A DNA stretch of 7,480 bases from Chloroflexi bacterium RBG_16_64_43 (GTDB lineage: Bacteria; Chloroflexota; Anaerolineae; Anaerolineales; RBG-16-64-43), in the NCBI GenBank assembly GCA_001796965.1, contig MGOA01000169.1, positions 1 to 7,480 on the forward strand, written 5' to 3'. Both the position numbers and the translations under genes were made by a program. Below, piece by piece: positions 1 through 6,759 of this stretch; within the stretch, counting starts at the first letter, position 1; each line of letters starts with the position of its first letter. Below the pieces are notes generated by a model. The model was not told the origin of the DNA. It saw nothing but the letters and a program-made list of their open reading frames with translations, and did not search any database.

Positions 1-1967
1 CCCTGGCCGCAGTGACGACACGCCTGGGCAAACCGATGGTGCTGGGTTACTCCTCGAGCGGAACGGTGGTGGAGGTCGGGCGAGGCGTACACGAGTTTGC
101 GCCGGGCGACCGGGTGGCCTGCGCCGGCGGGGGGCACGCGGTCCATGCCGAATTCGCCACCATCCCAGTCAACCTCGTGGCTCGAGTCCCGGCGTCGGTC
201 GATCTGGGGGCGGCGGCCTTCACCACGTTGGGCGCGATCGCGCTGCATGGATTCCGGCTTGCGGGCGCGGGAGTGGGCGCCGACGTGTTGGTCATCGGCC
301 TGGGCGTGCTAGGGCTTTTGGCGGTTCAGATTGCCGCCGCGAGCGGCTGCCGTGTGTTCGCCATCGATCTCGACCCGGCCCGCGTCGGGCTGGCCAAGAC
401 GCTCGGTGCACAGGGGGCAGCGGTGCGAGCGCGGGCAGAACGTGCCGCGCTCAACTTCACCACCGGGCGTGGTTTCGATGCGGTGCTCATCTGCGCCGAC
501 ACACCCTCGAGCGACCCGGTTGAGCTGGCCGGCCGTGTGGCGCGCGATCGCGGCGTGGTGGTGGCGGTCGGGGCAGTGGGGATGAACTTGCCGCGCAAGC
601 CATACTACGAACGCGAGGTGTCGTTCATTGTCTCGCGCTCGTACGGCCCGGGGCGGTACGACCCGCTGTATGAGGAAGCCGGGCTCGACTATCCGATCGG
701 ATACGTGCGCTGGACCGAGAACCGCAACATGCAAGCCGTGCTCGAGCTCATGGCGCGCGGCAAGCTCGACAGTCATGCACTCATCTCCCACACCTACTCG
801 ATCGACCAGGCGGCGCGCGCTTATGCACTCGTGCGCGAGCGCGGGCTGCGAGCGCCGCTCGGTGTGCTGTTCACGTACACGGGAACCTCGCCCCTGGATC
901 GGAGCGTCACGGTTAGCGCGGCCGCCGGCGCTCGCGAAGGTACTCCCTCGGTGGTGCTTGCCGCCCTCGGCAGCGGCAACTTCGCCTCGGCAGTGGCCTT
1001 CCCCGCGCTGCGCCGCCTGCCAAACGTGCGCCGCGAGGTGGTCGTGTCGGCCTCCGGTCTCACGGCGCGCCAGGCTGCAGAGCGCTACGGTTTTGCGCGA
1101 GCCTCCACCGACGAAAGCGACGCGCTGGGTGACCCGCGCATCCATGCCGTCGCGATTCTCACGCGCCACAATGAACATGCGCGGCAGACTTTGCTCGCAT
1201 TGCGCGCGGGCAAGCATGTCTTTTGTGAGAAGCCGCTCGCGCTTGACGAAGAACAACTCGCAGATGTGGCTGCGGAGGCCGCGGCGCATCCCGAGCTCAA
1301 CCTCATGGTGGACTTCAACCGCCGCTTCGCGCCGATGGCGCAAAGCCTGAAACGCCGCCTCGCGGAGAGTGCGGAGCCGCCGATCTTGCACATGCGCGTC
1401 AACGCGGGCTACCTGCCGCTCGATCACTGGCTGCATGATGCGGGTCAGGGCGGGGGGCGGCTCATGGGTGAGGCGTGCCACTTTGTCGACCTGCTCACCT
1501 ACCTGGCCGGCGCATTGCCGGTGCGCGCTTTCTGCCAGGCCTCGCCCGACCTTGGTCGCTATCACGGGGATAACTTTGTCGCTACCCTCGAGTTCGCCAA
1601 CGGGTGTGTAGGTAGCTTCACCTACACCGCCGCCGGGGATCGCGGGCTGGGCAAGGAGTATCTGGAAGCATTTGCCGGTGGTGCGGCCTACATCCTGGAC
1701 GACTTCCGTAAGTTCGAGGTCTTTGAAGAGGGCCGCCACCTGACCCAGCGCGATTGGGTCCGCCAGGATAAAGGTCAGATCGCCGCGTGGCGCGCGTTCA
1801 TCCAATCGATAACCTCCGGGGCGCCGTCGCCCATCCCGCTGGTCGAAATCGTCGCCGTTCACCAAGCCACATTCGCACTGGCGCGGTCGCTAGCAACTCG
1901 AGCGCCGGAGGACGTGACGACATCGATGCCTTCTTCCCCAGCTTCGCGCAGAAAACGGGCCGCGTGA
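1..1967 (+). CDS. Two-domain oxidoreductase (MDR alcohol-dehydrogenase-like + Gfo/Idh/MocA), 5'-partial
   Basis: Likely a cytoplasmic NAD(P)-dependent enzyme that oxidises or reduces a sugar or nucleotide-sugar for polysaccharide synthesis; its substrate is unknown. The frame is open to the left edge (first full codon at base 3), and the residues before the GTG at 12 read smoothly into the conserved stretch KPMVLGYSSSG. That GTG is therefore probably internal, and the N-terminal part of the MDR domain lies upstream. Numbering from the GTG: MDR catalytic-domain remnant 1-90 (GDRV 32-35), Rossmann motif GLGVLG 96-101 ending at acidic D119/D121, then a second Rossmann fold starting near 315 with GSGNFASAVAFPAL 320-333. 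The Gfo/Idh hallmark EKP is at 406-408 and GEACHFVDLL at 486-495. The usual GHE zinc-ligand motif of MDR enzymes reads GYS (12-14), and no four-Cys structural-zinc lobe is present. The last ~25 residues are a Ser/Pro-rich, basic tail. The TGA overlaps the next start. The fold call is firm; the reaction is not. Confidence 0.9.
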   Translation, partial: LAAVTTRLGKPMVLGYSSSGTVVEVGRGVHEFAPGDRVACAGGGHAVHAEFATIPVNLVARVPASVDLGAAAFTTLGAIALHGFRLAGAGVGADVLVIGLGVLGLLAVQIAAASGCRVFAIDLDPARVGLAKTLGAQGAAVRARAERAALNFTTGRGFDAVLICADTPSSDPVELAGRVARDRGVVVAVGAVGMNLPRKPYYEREVSFIVSRSYGPGRYDPLYEEAGLDYPIGYVRWTENRNMQAVLELMARGKLDSHALISHTYSIDQAARAYALVRERGLRAPLGVLFTYTGTSPLDRSVTVSAAAGAREGTPSVVLAALGSGNFASAVAFPALRRLPNVRREVVVSASGLTARQAAERYGFARASTDESDALGDPRIHAVAILTRHNEHARQTLLALRAGKHVFCEKPLALDEEQLADVAAEAAAHPELNLMVDFNRRFAPMAQSLKRRLAESAEPPILHMRVNAGYLPLDHWLHDAGQGGGRLMGEACHFVDLLTYLAGALPVRAFCQASPDLGRYHGDNFVATLEFANGCVGSFTYTAAGDRGLGKEYLEAFAGGAAYILDDFRKFEVFEEGRHLTQRDWVRQDKGQIAAWRAFIQSITSGAPSPIPLVEIVAVHQATFALARSLATRAPEDVTTSMPSSPASRRKRAA

Positions 1968-4156
1968 CCTCGCTGCGAGTGCTGTTGGGCGCATTGCGCA
2001 CGGTCGGCTTGGAGCAGCCCCTGTGGTGGCTGCTCTACCGCTACCAGCTTGGTTCGGGGCTGGTGGCCATCCGCACCCCTTTGCGCACGTGGGATGCGCT
2101 GCGTTTCGATGATGCCGTCCGTCCGGGTGCGCAAGCGCAGGCGGCTCGCTACCTGGCGGGCGAAGCGTCTCCGGGCCTTTTCTTCGGCGAGGCACGCGCG
2201 CTGGCCCCACAACTCATCGCGTTACTGGGCCCGGACTTGCAGACCTTGAGTGATGAGTCCGTGCTTGCCTCCACTGGGCGCTTCCGACTTTGGGAAGACG
2301 CCTTTCGCAGCCTCGGCCTTCCGCCGGCATGGAACCGCAACCCGCTCACCGAGCGCGAACAGGAGGCCACGAAACATTGGACCTTCATCGCCGAGCGGTC
2401 AACCGGTGACGTGAAGGGACTGTGGGAGGCCTCTCGTTTCTCAATTGCCTACCGCTTGGCGAGGCTGTACGCTGCCACAGGCGAAGAACGCGCCGCCCAG
2501 CAATTCATGCGCCTGGTTGATTCGTGGTTGCTGGCGAACCCTCCGAACGGGGGGCCGCAATGGATCTCGGCCCAGGAGGTGGGTCTGCGGGCGATGGCCT
2601 GGGTCTTCGCGCTGACCGGAATGTGGGGATCCTCCGCGTTCGGGCGGGAGCAGCGGACCCGCCTGGCAATCGCGCTTCGTGAGCATGGGCGTCGGGTTGA
2701 AGCCAGCCTGGCCTACGGGCTGGCCCAAGGCAACAACCACATGCTGAGCGAAGCGGCGGCGCTCTGGACTCTCGGCCTGGCGTTTCCGTGGATGCGCGAA
2801 GCGAGGCGCTGGGCTGCCCGCGGGCGACGGATGCTGATCGCCGCGGCGAGGAGTCAGATCGAGACGGACGGCGGCTACATCCAGCAATCGGTCAACTATC
2901 AGCGTCTGGCCGCGCAGGTTCTGGCGTGGTCGATCCGGATGGGCGAAGTGCACGAACGGCCCTTCCCGCGCGAGACCTATGCCCGGTTGCGCGCGATGCG
3001 CGACTGCATGGCCTCTCTCGTTGATGAGGGAACCGGCCGAGCGCCGAACCTCGGGCACAACGACGGGTCGTTAGTCTTCCCGTTGACCACCTGTGCCTAC
3101 GAGGACTACCGCCCGGTCATTCAGTCCCTCAGCCTGTTGTGCGATCGACATCGCTACTTGGCGCTGGGTCCTTGGGACGAAGAAGCGCTGTGGCTGATGG
3201 GCGCGCTGCCCGCGCAGGAAGAAGCGCAAGACGTCCCTCCGCCTGCCGTGCCGCGGGCCGATGCACGCGGTGGGATGATCGCGCTGCGGATGGAGGACGG
3301 CCGCGGCTTCTTGCGCAGCGCGCGGTTCCGCAATCGGCCAGCGCATGCCGACCAGTTGCACGCCGACTTGTGGAGCGGCGATCTCAACTTTGCATGCGAT
3401 GCGGGCACCTATCTCTATGGCGGTGACCCGCCATGGGACAACGCGCTGGCCGGCAGTTGGGTTCATAACACGGTTGTGGTGGATGGACGGAATCAAATGG
3501 AGCGCGTCGGGCGGTTCCTTTGGGTCGCGGAGAATGCGCGCGCCGAGCGCATGGAGGCCGGCGCGGGCTACACATTGGGGGTCGCATCCCATGGGGGCTA
3601 CCGCCGGCTGGGCATCCTGCATCGGCGAGCGCTCGTAGGTTTGGGCGGACAGACGTGGATCATCGTCGATGACTTGCTGGGTGGGGGGGCGCACGCGTTG
3701 CGCCTGCACTGGCTCTCGCCGGATGGCGAACTAGCCTTGATACGTGGCGATCCCGGTGACCAGCTCTTGGAGTTCGGCTGCACCTGGAAGGATCGAAAGG
3801 CACGTGCCGTCGTGTGGGGATCCTCCGCCATGGACGTGAACCTCGTTCGGGCCGGGGTCGACGTACTAGGCGCCAGCGGGATTGACGCGTTGCCGCGCGA
3901 AGTGCGCGGCTGGCGTTCGCTGCGCTACGCAAGTCGCGAGCCGGCACTATCATTGACCATGCGCATGAAGACTTCTCTGCCAGCCAGGTTCGTTACAATC
4001 TGGGTCATCGGCCCGGATGAGGCACCTGCTACGCATGTCGATCTGAGTGGCCGCACCCTTTCCTGCTCGGCAGGTAGCGTGGGGCTGAATCCGATCGGTT
4101 CACCAGACCCGATCGCTTCGGTGCGTGTCTCCGCCAGCCCTTCGGGTCCCGGGTAG
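1964..4156 (+). CDS. Heparinase II/III-family protein
   Basis: A 730-residue polysaccharide-lyase-like protein. Family members cleave uronate-containing glycans by beta-elimination, using an (alpha/alpha) toroid followed by a beta-sandwich. Helical part ~1-400: WEASRF 154-159, QGNNHMLSEAAAL 255-267 (Asn-Asn-His), DGGYIQQSVNYQR 302-314, PNLGHNDGS 361-369. Beta part ~430-725: HADQLHADLWSGD 461-473, DAGTYLY 479-485, SWVHNTVVVDGRNQM 498-512. H259, Y312 and H461 fall in the order of the catalytic His, Tyr and His of Pedobacter heparinase II, so the active site looks intact (inference by motif order). The N-terminus (LLGALRTVGLEQPLWWLLYR) has no clear signal peptide. The start is the GTG at 1964, which forms GTGA with the upstream stop. 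The frame is open 59 codons further up to an ATG at 1787, but that stretch lies inside gene 1 and is not lyase-like. No strong Shine-Dalgarno precedes the GTG, consistent with coupling. It may act on a biosynthetic intermediate rather than as a secreted degradative lyase. Confidence 0.9.
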   Translation: MTSLRVLLGALRTVGLEQPLWWLLYRYQLGSGLVAIRTPLRTWDALRFDDAVRPGAQAQAARYLAGEASPGLFFGEARALAPQLIALLGPDLQTLSDESVLASTGRFRLWEDAFRSLGLPPAWNRNPLTEREQEATKHWTFIAERSTGDVKGLWEASRFSIAYRLARLYAATGEERAAQQFMRLVDSWLLANPPNGGPQWISAQEVGLRAMAWVFALTGMWGSSAFGREQRTRLAIALREHGRRVEASLAYGLAQGNNHMLSEAAALWTLGLAFPWMREARRWAARGRRMLIAAARSQIETDGGYIQQSVNYQRLAAQVLAWSIRMGEVHERPFPRETYARLRAMRDCMASLVDEGTGRAPNLGHNDGSLVFPLTTCAYEDYRPVIQSLSLLCDRHRYLALGPWDEEALWLMGALPAQEEAQDVPPPAVPRADARGGMIALRMEDGRGFLRSARFRNRPAHADQLHADLWSGDLNFACDAGTYLYGGDPPWDNALAGSWVHNTVVVDGRNQMERVGRFLWVAENARAERMEAGAGYTLGVASHGGYRRLGILHRRALVGLGGQTWIIVDDLLGGGAHALRLHWLSPDGELALIRGDPGDQLLEFGCTWKDRKARAVVWGSSAMDVNLVRAGVDVLGASGIDALPREVRGWRSLRYASREPALSLTMRMKTSLPARFVTIWVIGPDEAPATHVDLSGRTLSCSAGSVGLNPIGSPDPIASVRVSASPSGPG

Positions 4157-5424
4157 TGCGACAGATGCATGTGCTTCTCGTCCACCAGGTCTTCGTTCGC
4201 CCGGATGATCCGGGCGGCACGCGCCACTTCGAACTCGCGGCGCGGCTGGCACAGCATGGGCATCGCGTGACTATCCTGGCGAGCACCCAGTCGTATCAAA
4301 CCGGGCAGAAGCTGACTGCCGTTCGTCGCGAGACACTCACTTCGGGAGTTGAGGTCCGTCGATGCTGGGTAGCAGGCAGCTTCACTCACAGCTTTGTCTC
4401 GCGGACGGTTGGATTTCTCTCATTCATCGTGTCATCCTTTGTCGAGGGATTGCGCGTTCGCGAGGTCGATGTCGTCTGGGGTACCTCGCCGCCGCTGCTT
4501 CAGGTAGCCAGCGCTTGGGCGCTGGCGCGCACCAAGCGCGTGCCGCTTGTGTTCGAAGTGCGTGACCTGTGGCCGGCATTTGCCATCCAGGTCGGAGTTC
4601 TTCGCAATCCGCTGCTGATTGCCCTCTCCCGGTGGCTCGAGCGCTTCCTCTACCGCCATGCCGATCGGATCATCATCAACTCGCCTGGGTTTACGGACCA
4701 CGTGGTAAACACCGGCGCGGACCGTTCGCGTCTGAGCCTCATCCCTAACGGTGTCGACACGCGGATGTTCGACCCGCGTGCGGATGGAGCCGCGTGGCGC
4801 GCGCAGCACGGGCTGCAGCGGGAATGGGTCGCCATGTATGCGGGGGCGCATGGCCTCTCGAACGACCTGGACGTGCTTCTCGATGCTGCCCAGCGGCTGC
4901 AGGCGAGGCCCGAGATCGTCATCCTGTTCGTCGGCGATGGTAAGGAGAAGCCCCGACTCGAGGCGGACGCCGCCTCGCGCGGGTTGGGTAACGTCCGCTT
5001 CCTGCCTGCCCAGGCGAAGAGCCAGATGCCCGCTGCGTTGGCCGCAGCGGATTGCGGCATCGCGATCCTCAAACCGCTGCCGCTGTATGCCACGACCCTT
5101 CCCAACAAAGTGTTTGACTATATGGCCGCCGGCAAGCCGGTGGTCCTCGCCATCGACGGGGTGATTCGACAGGTGGTGGAGCAGGCCGATGCTGGCTTGT
5201 TCGTGCCGCCTGGTGATGCGGCGCGTCTGGCCGAGACGATAGGCTGGCTGGCGGAGCATGCGCGCGAGGCGCGGGAGATGGGCGGCCGCGGGCGCGCATG
5301 TGTCGAGGCCGGGTACGACCGCGAGCTCGCCGCACAACTGCTCGAGCGACTCCTGCGGGAGGTGGTTGCGCCGTCGGGGCGGCGGACCACGACTCTCGCC
5401 GATGGGCCGTGGGCGAAGCCATGA
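4156..5424 (+). CDS. GT4-family glycosyltransferase (WbuB-like)
   Basis: Probably a cytoplasmic retaining GT-B enzyme that transfers a sugar (often an N-acetylated amino sugar in this subgroup) from a nucleotide donor to the lipid-linked glycan. 422 residues, a normal length. N-terminal acceptor domain: HVLLVHQVF 5-13, then the glycine loop GGTRHFELA 20-28, with DLWP at 137-140 and IPNGVD at 196-201 near the domain junction. C-terminal donor domain: MYAGAHG 227-233, FVGDGKEK 258-265 and LPNKVFDYMAAGKPVV 315-330, the donor-binding stretch that corresponds to the EX7E region of GT4 enzymes, with Asp at 320 where many have Glu. A hydrophobic run at 84-97 is probably a buried or membrane-peripheral helix, not a transmembrane span. 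The GTG at 4156 shares one base with the previous TAG. An ATG three codons later (4165) also gives a good N-terminus (MHVLLVHQ); neither has a clear Shine-Dalgarno. The stop forms ATGA with the next start. Family certain, sugar and linkage not. Confidence 0.93.
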   Translation: MRQMHVLLVHQVFVRPDDPGGTRHFELAARLAQHGHRVTILASTQSYQTGQKLTAVRRETLTSGVEVRRCWVAGSFTHSFVSRTVGFLSFIVSSFVEGLRVREVDVVWGTSPPLLQVASAWALARTKRVPLVFEVRDLWPAFAIQVGVLRNPLLIALSRWLERFLYRHADRIIINSPGFTDHVVNTGADRSRLSLIPNGVDTRMFDPRADGAAWRAQHGLQREWVAMYAGAHGLSNDLDVLLDAAQRLQARPEIVILFVGDGKEKPRLEADAASRGLGNVRFLPAQAKSQMPAALAAADCGIAILKPLPLYATTLPNKVFDYMAAGKPVVLAIDGVIRQVVEQADAGLFVPPGDAARLAETIGWLAEHAREAREMGGRGRACVEAGYDRELAAQLLERLLREVVAPSGRRTTTLADGPWAKP

Positions 5425-6089
5425 CTCCTGCGGAAAGGAACAGCGGGAGCGCCCCGCGCATCCCGACGGCCAAGCGCGCCCTCGATCTTGTATTGGGCAC
5501 GGTCGGCTTCATTGTCCTCGTGCCGGTCATGCTCATTACCGCGGTCATCGTCATGGCCTGCATGGGCTGGCCCTTGTTCTTTGCTCAGGTTCGGCCGGGT
5601 CTGGGCGGCCGGCCGTTCCGCTTCGTCAAGTTCCGCACCCTAACGAATGCACGCGATGCCCATGGCCAGTTGCTGCCCGATGCCCAACGGCTGACGCGCT
5701 GCGGGCGGTTGTTGCGGCGCGCCAGCCTGGATGAGTGGCCGAGCGTGGTCAACGTGCTGCGCGGCGAAATGAGCCTGGTCGGCCCGCGGCCGCTGCTCAT
5801 GGAATACCTACCGCGCTATACTCGCGAGCAGGCGCGGCGCATGGAAGTCCTGCCGGGCATCACGGGCTGGGCCCAAGTCAACGGCCGCAACGCCATCTCG
5901 TGGGAGCAGAAATTCGCAATGGACGTGTGGTACGTCGACCACTGGTCGGTATGGCTCGACCTGAAAATCATCCTTATCACTGCCTGGAAGATCGTGCGGC
6001 GCGATGACATCTCGCCGCCCGGCCAGGAATTTGCCGAGCCCTTTGGCGGTATGGGCCGAGAGGCGGCGAAGGGCGGCCCCCATGGATGA
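5421..6089 (+). CDS. Bacterial sugar transferase (undecaprenyl-phosphate phosphoglycosyltransferase, small PglC type)
   Basis: Initiating enzyme of lipid-linked glycan assembly: it moves a sugar 1-phosphate from a UDP-sugar to undecaprenyl phosphate at the inner leaflet of the cytoplasmic membrane. At 222 residues it has only the catalytic core, without the multi-span N-terminal part of WbaP or WcaJ. Order: basic KRALDLVLG 18-26; one hydrophobic segment ~23-49 with a mid-helix Pro (35), as expected for a re-entrant monotopic helix; QVRPGLGGRPF 56-66; KFRTL 70-74; SLDEWP 102-107, containing the D104-E105 catalytic dyad; NVLRGEMSLVGPRP 111-124; LPGITGWAQVNGRN 144-157; WYVDHWSVWLDLKIIL 170-185. 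All diagnostic motifs are present. The start is ATG 5421, overlapping the GT4 stop as ATGA. The frame is open upstream to 5298, but that 41-codon stretch lies inside the GT4 gene and matches nothing. The C-terminal ~25 residues are Gly-rich and not conserved. Donor specificity cannot be read from the sequence. Confidence 0.95.
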   Translation: MTPAERNSGSAPRIPTAKRALDLVLGTVGFIVLVPVMLITAVIVMACMGWPLFFAQVRPGLGGRPFRFVKFRTLTNARDAHGQLLPDAQRLTRCGRLLRRASLDEWPSVVNVLRGEMSLVGPRPLLMEYLPRYTREQARRMEVLPGITGWAQVNGRNAISWEQKFAMDVWYVDHWSVWLDLKIILITAWKIVRRDDISPPGQEFAEPFGGMGREAAKGGPHG

Positions 6090-6759
6090 ACGGCCGGGCT
6101 GGCGGGCCCGCTTCGTCCGCGGCGTGTATGCTGACCAAAACGATTCGCGGGCCGTGCGCCGCGCACTGGCAGGGGTCCTCTCGGCGTCCGAAGGGGGTCG
6201 CCGTCTGAACGTGGGCAGCGGAGCCACTCGCCTCGGTCAGGGCGTCGTCAATCTTGATCGCCGCGCCGCGGGGTCCACCCATGTCGTGGGCGATGCGCTG
6301 GCTCTTCCCTTTGCCGCCGGAGCTTTCCAGCTTGTCGTTTCGCAAGAGACGATCGAACATGTTTCTGATCCATTCCTTGCCGCGCGCGAGATGGCTCGCG
6401 TGATGGCCAACAATGGAGTGCTGTATCTGCAGTTGCCGTTCGTCATCGGGTACCATCCGGGTCCCGAGGACTACTGGCGCTTCACGCGAGCCGGCATTGG
6501 TCAACTGATCTTGCAGGCCGGGCTGAATGTAGAGACACTGGAGCAGAGCGTGTCCGGCGGGACAGGGAGCTACCGCATCCTGGTGGAATTCGTGGCCGGG
6601 TCCTTCGACGCAGCTTGGGCCGCGCTATACTGGCCAGCCAAGGCAGCGGCCGCGATCCTGCTCTATCCGCTCAAATGGTTGGATGGCTGGATTCACCGCG
6701 GCGCCCAGCGCGACCGCATCGCTGGAGGTTACTTTGTCATCGCCCGAAAGCTCGGCTGA
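6082..6759 (+). CDS. Class I SAM-dependent methyltransferase (Methyltransf_11 type)
   Basis: Likely methylates a sugar, or a group attached to one, during polysaccharide synthesis; the acceptor is unknown. 225 residues. SAM-binding Rossmann motifs: LNVGSGAT 42-49 (motif I glycine loop), VNLDRR 56-61 (acidic D59 after beta2, expected to bind the ribose), GDALALPF 70-77 with AFQLVVSQETIEHV 81-94 (motif II region, typical of the Methyltransf_11 family), and GVLYLQLPF 112-120. HPGPEDYWRFT (125-135) follows and may shape the acceptor site. Residues ~173-203 form a hydrophobic, Trp/Ala-rich stretch (from AAWAALYW to IHRG) that could be a membrane-contact or substrate-cap helix pair. The start is ATG 6082, 8 nt inside the sugar-transferase gene. 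The frame is open a further 26 codons upstream, but those are Arg/Ala-rich and lie inside the previous gene. The end overlaps the ATP-grasp start by 26 nt, so the two are probably made together and may act in one decoration step (inference). Confidence 0.88.
   Translation: MDERPGWRARFVRGVYADQNDSRAVRRALAGVLSASEGGRRLNVGSGATRLGQGVVNLDRRAAGSTHVVGDALALPFAAGAFQLVVSQETIEHVSDPFLAAREMARVMANNGVLYLQLPFVIGYHPGPEDYWRFTRAGIGQLILQAGLNVETLEQSVSGGTGSYRILVEFVAGSFDAAWAALYWPAKAAAAILLYPLKWLDGWIHRGAQRDRIAGGYFVIARKLG
6724..6728 (+). promoter_or_regulatory. Shine-Dalgarno (GGAGG) deciding the TTG start at 6734
   Basis: GGAGG lies five bases before the TTG at 6734, a near-consensus ribosome-binding site inside the end of the methyltransferase gene. 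It is the clearest Shine-Dalgarno in the window. No ATG or GTG in this frame lies between it and the conserved beta1 strand of the ATP-grasp protein, so it supports TTG as the start. Confidence 0.75.

Noticed and set aside
309..1865. 518-codon open frame on the minus strand across the oxidoreductase gene
   Set aside because: It is in codon register with the sense gene. Antisense stops would need sense TTA, CTA or TCA codons, which are rare in such GC-rich genes. Its translation is Arg/His-rich with no recognisable domain, and the sense gene is conserved.
1787..1963. Longer N-terminus for the heparinase-like protein from ATG 1787
   Set aside because: The 59 extra residues are an out-of-frame reading of the end of gene 1 and do not resemble the lyase family. 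The GTGA overlap at 1964 explains the start better.
2441..3709. Two minus-strand frames of about 205 and 212 codons (2441-3058 and 3071-3709) across the lyase gene
   Set aside because: Both are in register with the sense gene, lack domains, and lie over conserved lyase motifs.
4432..5337. 301-codon minus-strand frame across the GT4 gene
   Set aside because: Same in-register shadow effect; the sense strand carries clear GT4 motifs throughout.
5298..5420. Longer N-terminus for the sugar transferase from 5298
   Set aside because: The 41 residues are an Arg/Ala/Gly-rich shadow of the GT4 gene. The ATGA at 5421 places the start just before the canonical basic residues and membrane helix.
6004..6081. 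Longer N-terminus for the methyltransferase from ATG 6004
   Set aside because: The 26 extra residues lie inside the sugar-transferase gene and are low-complexity Arg/Ala. ATG 6082 gives a normal class I length.
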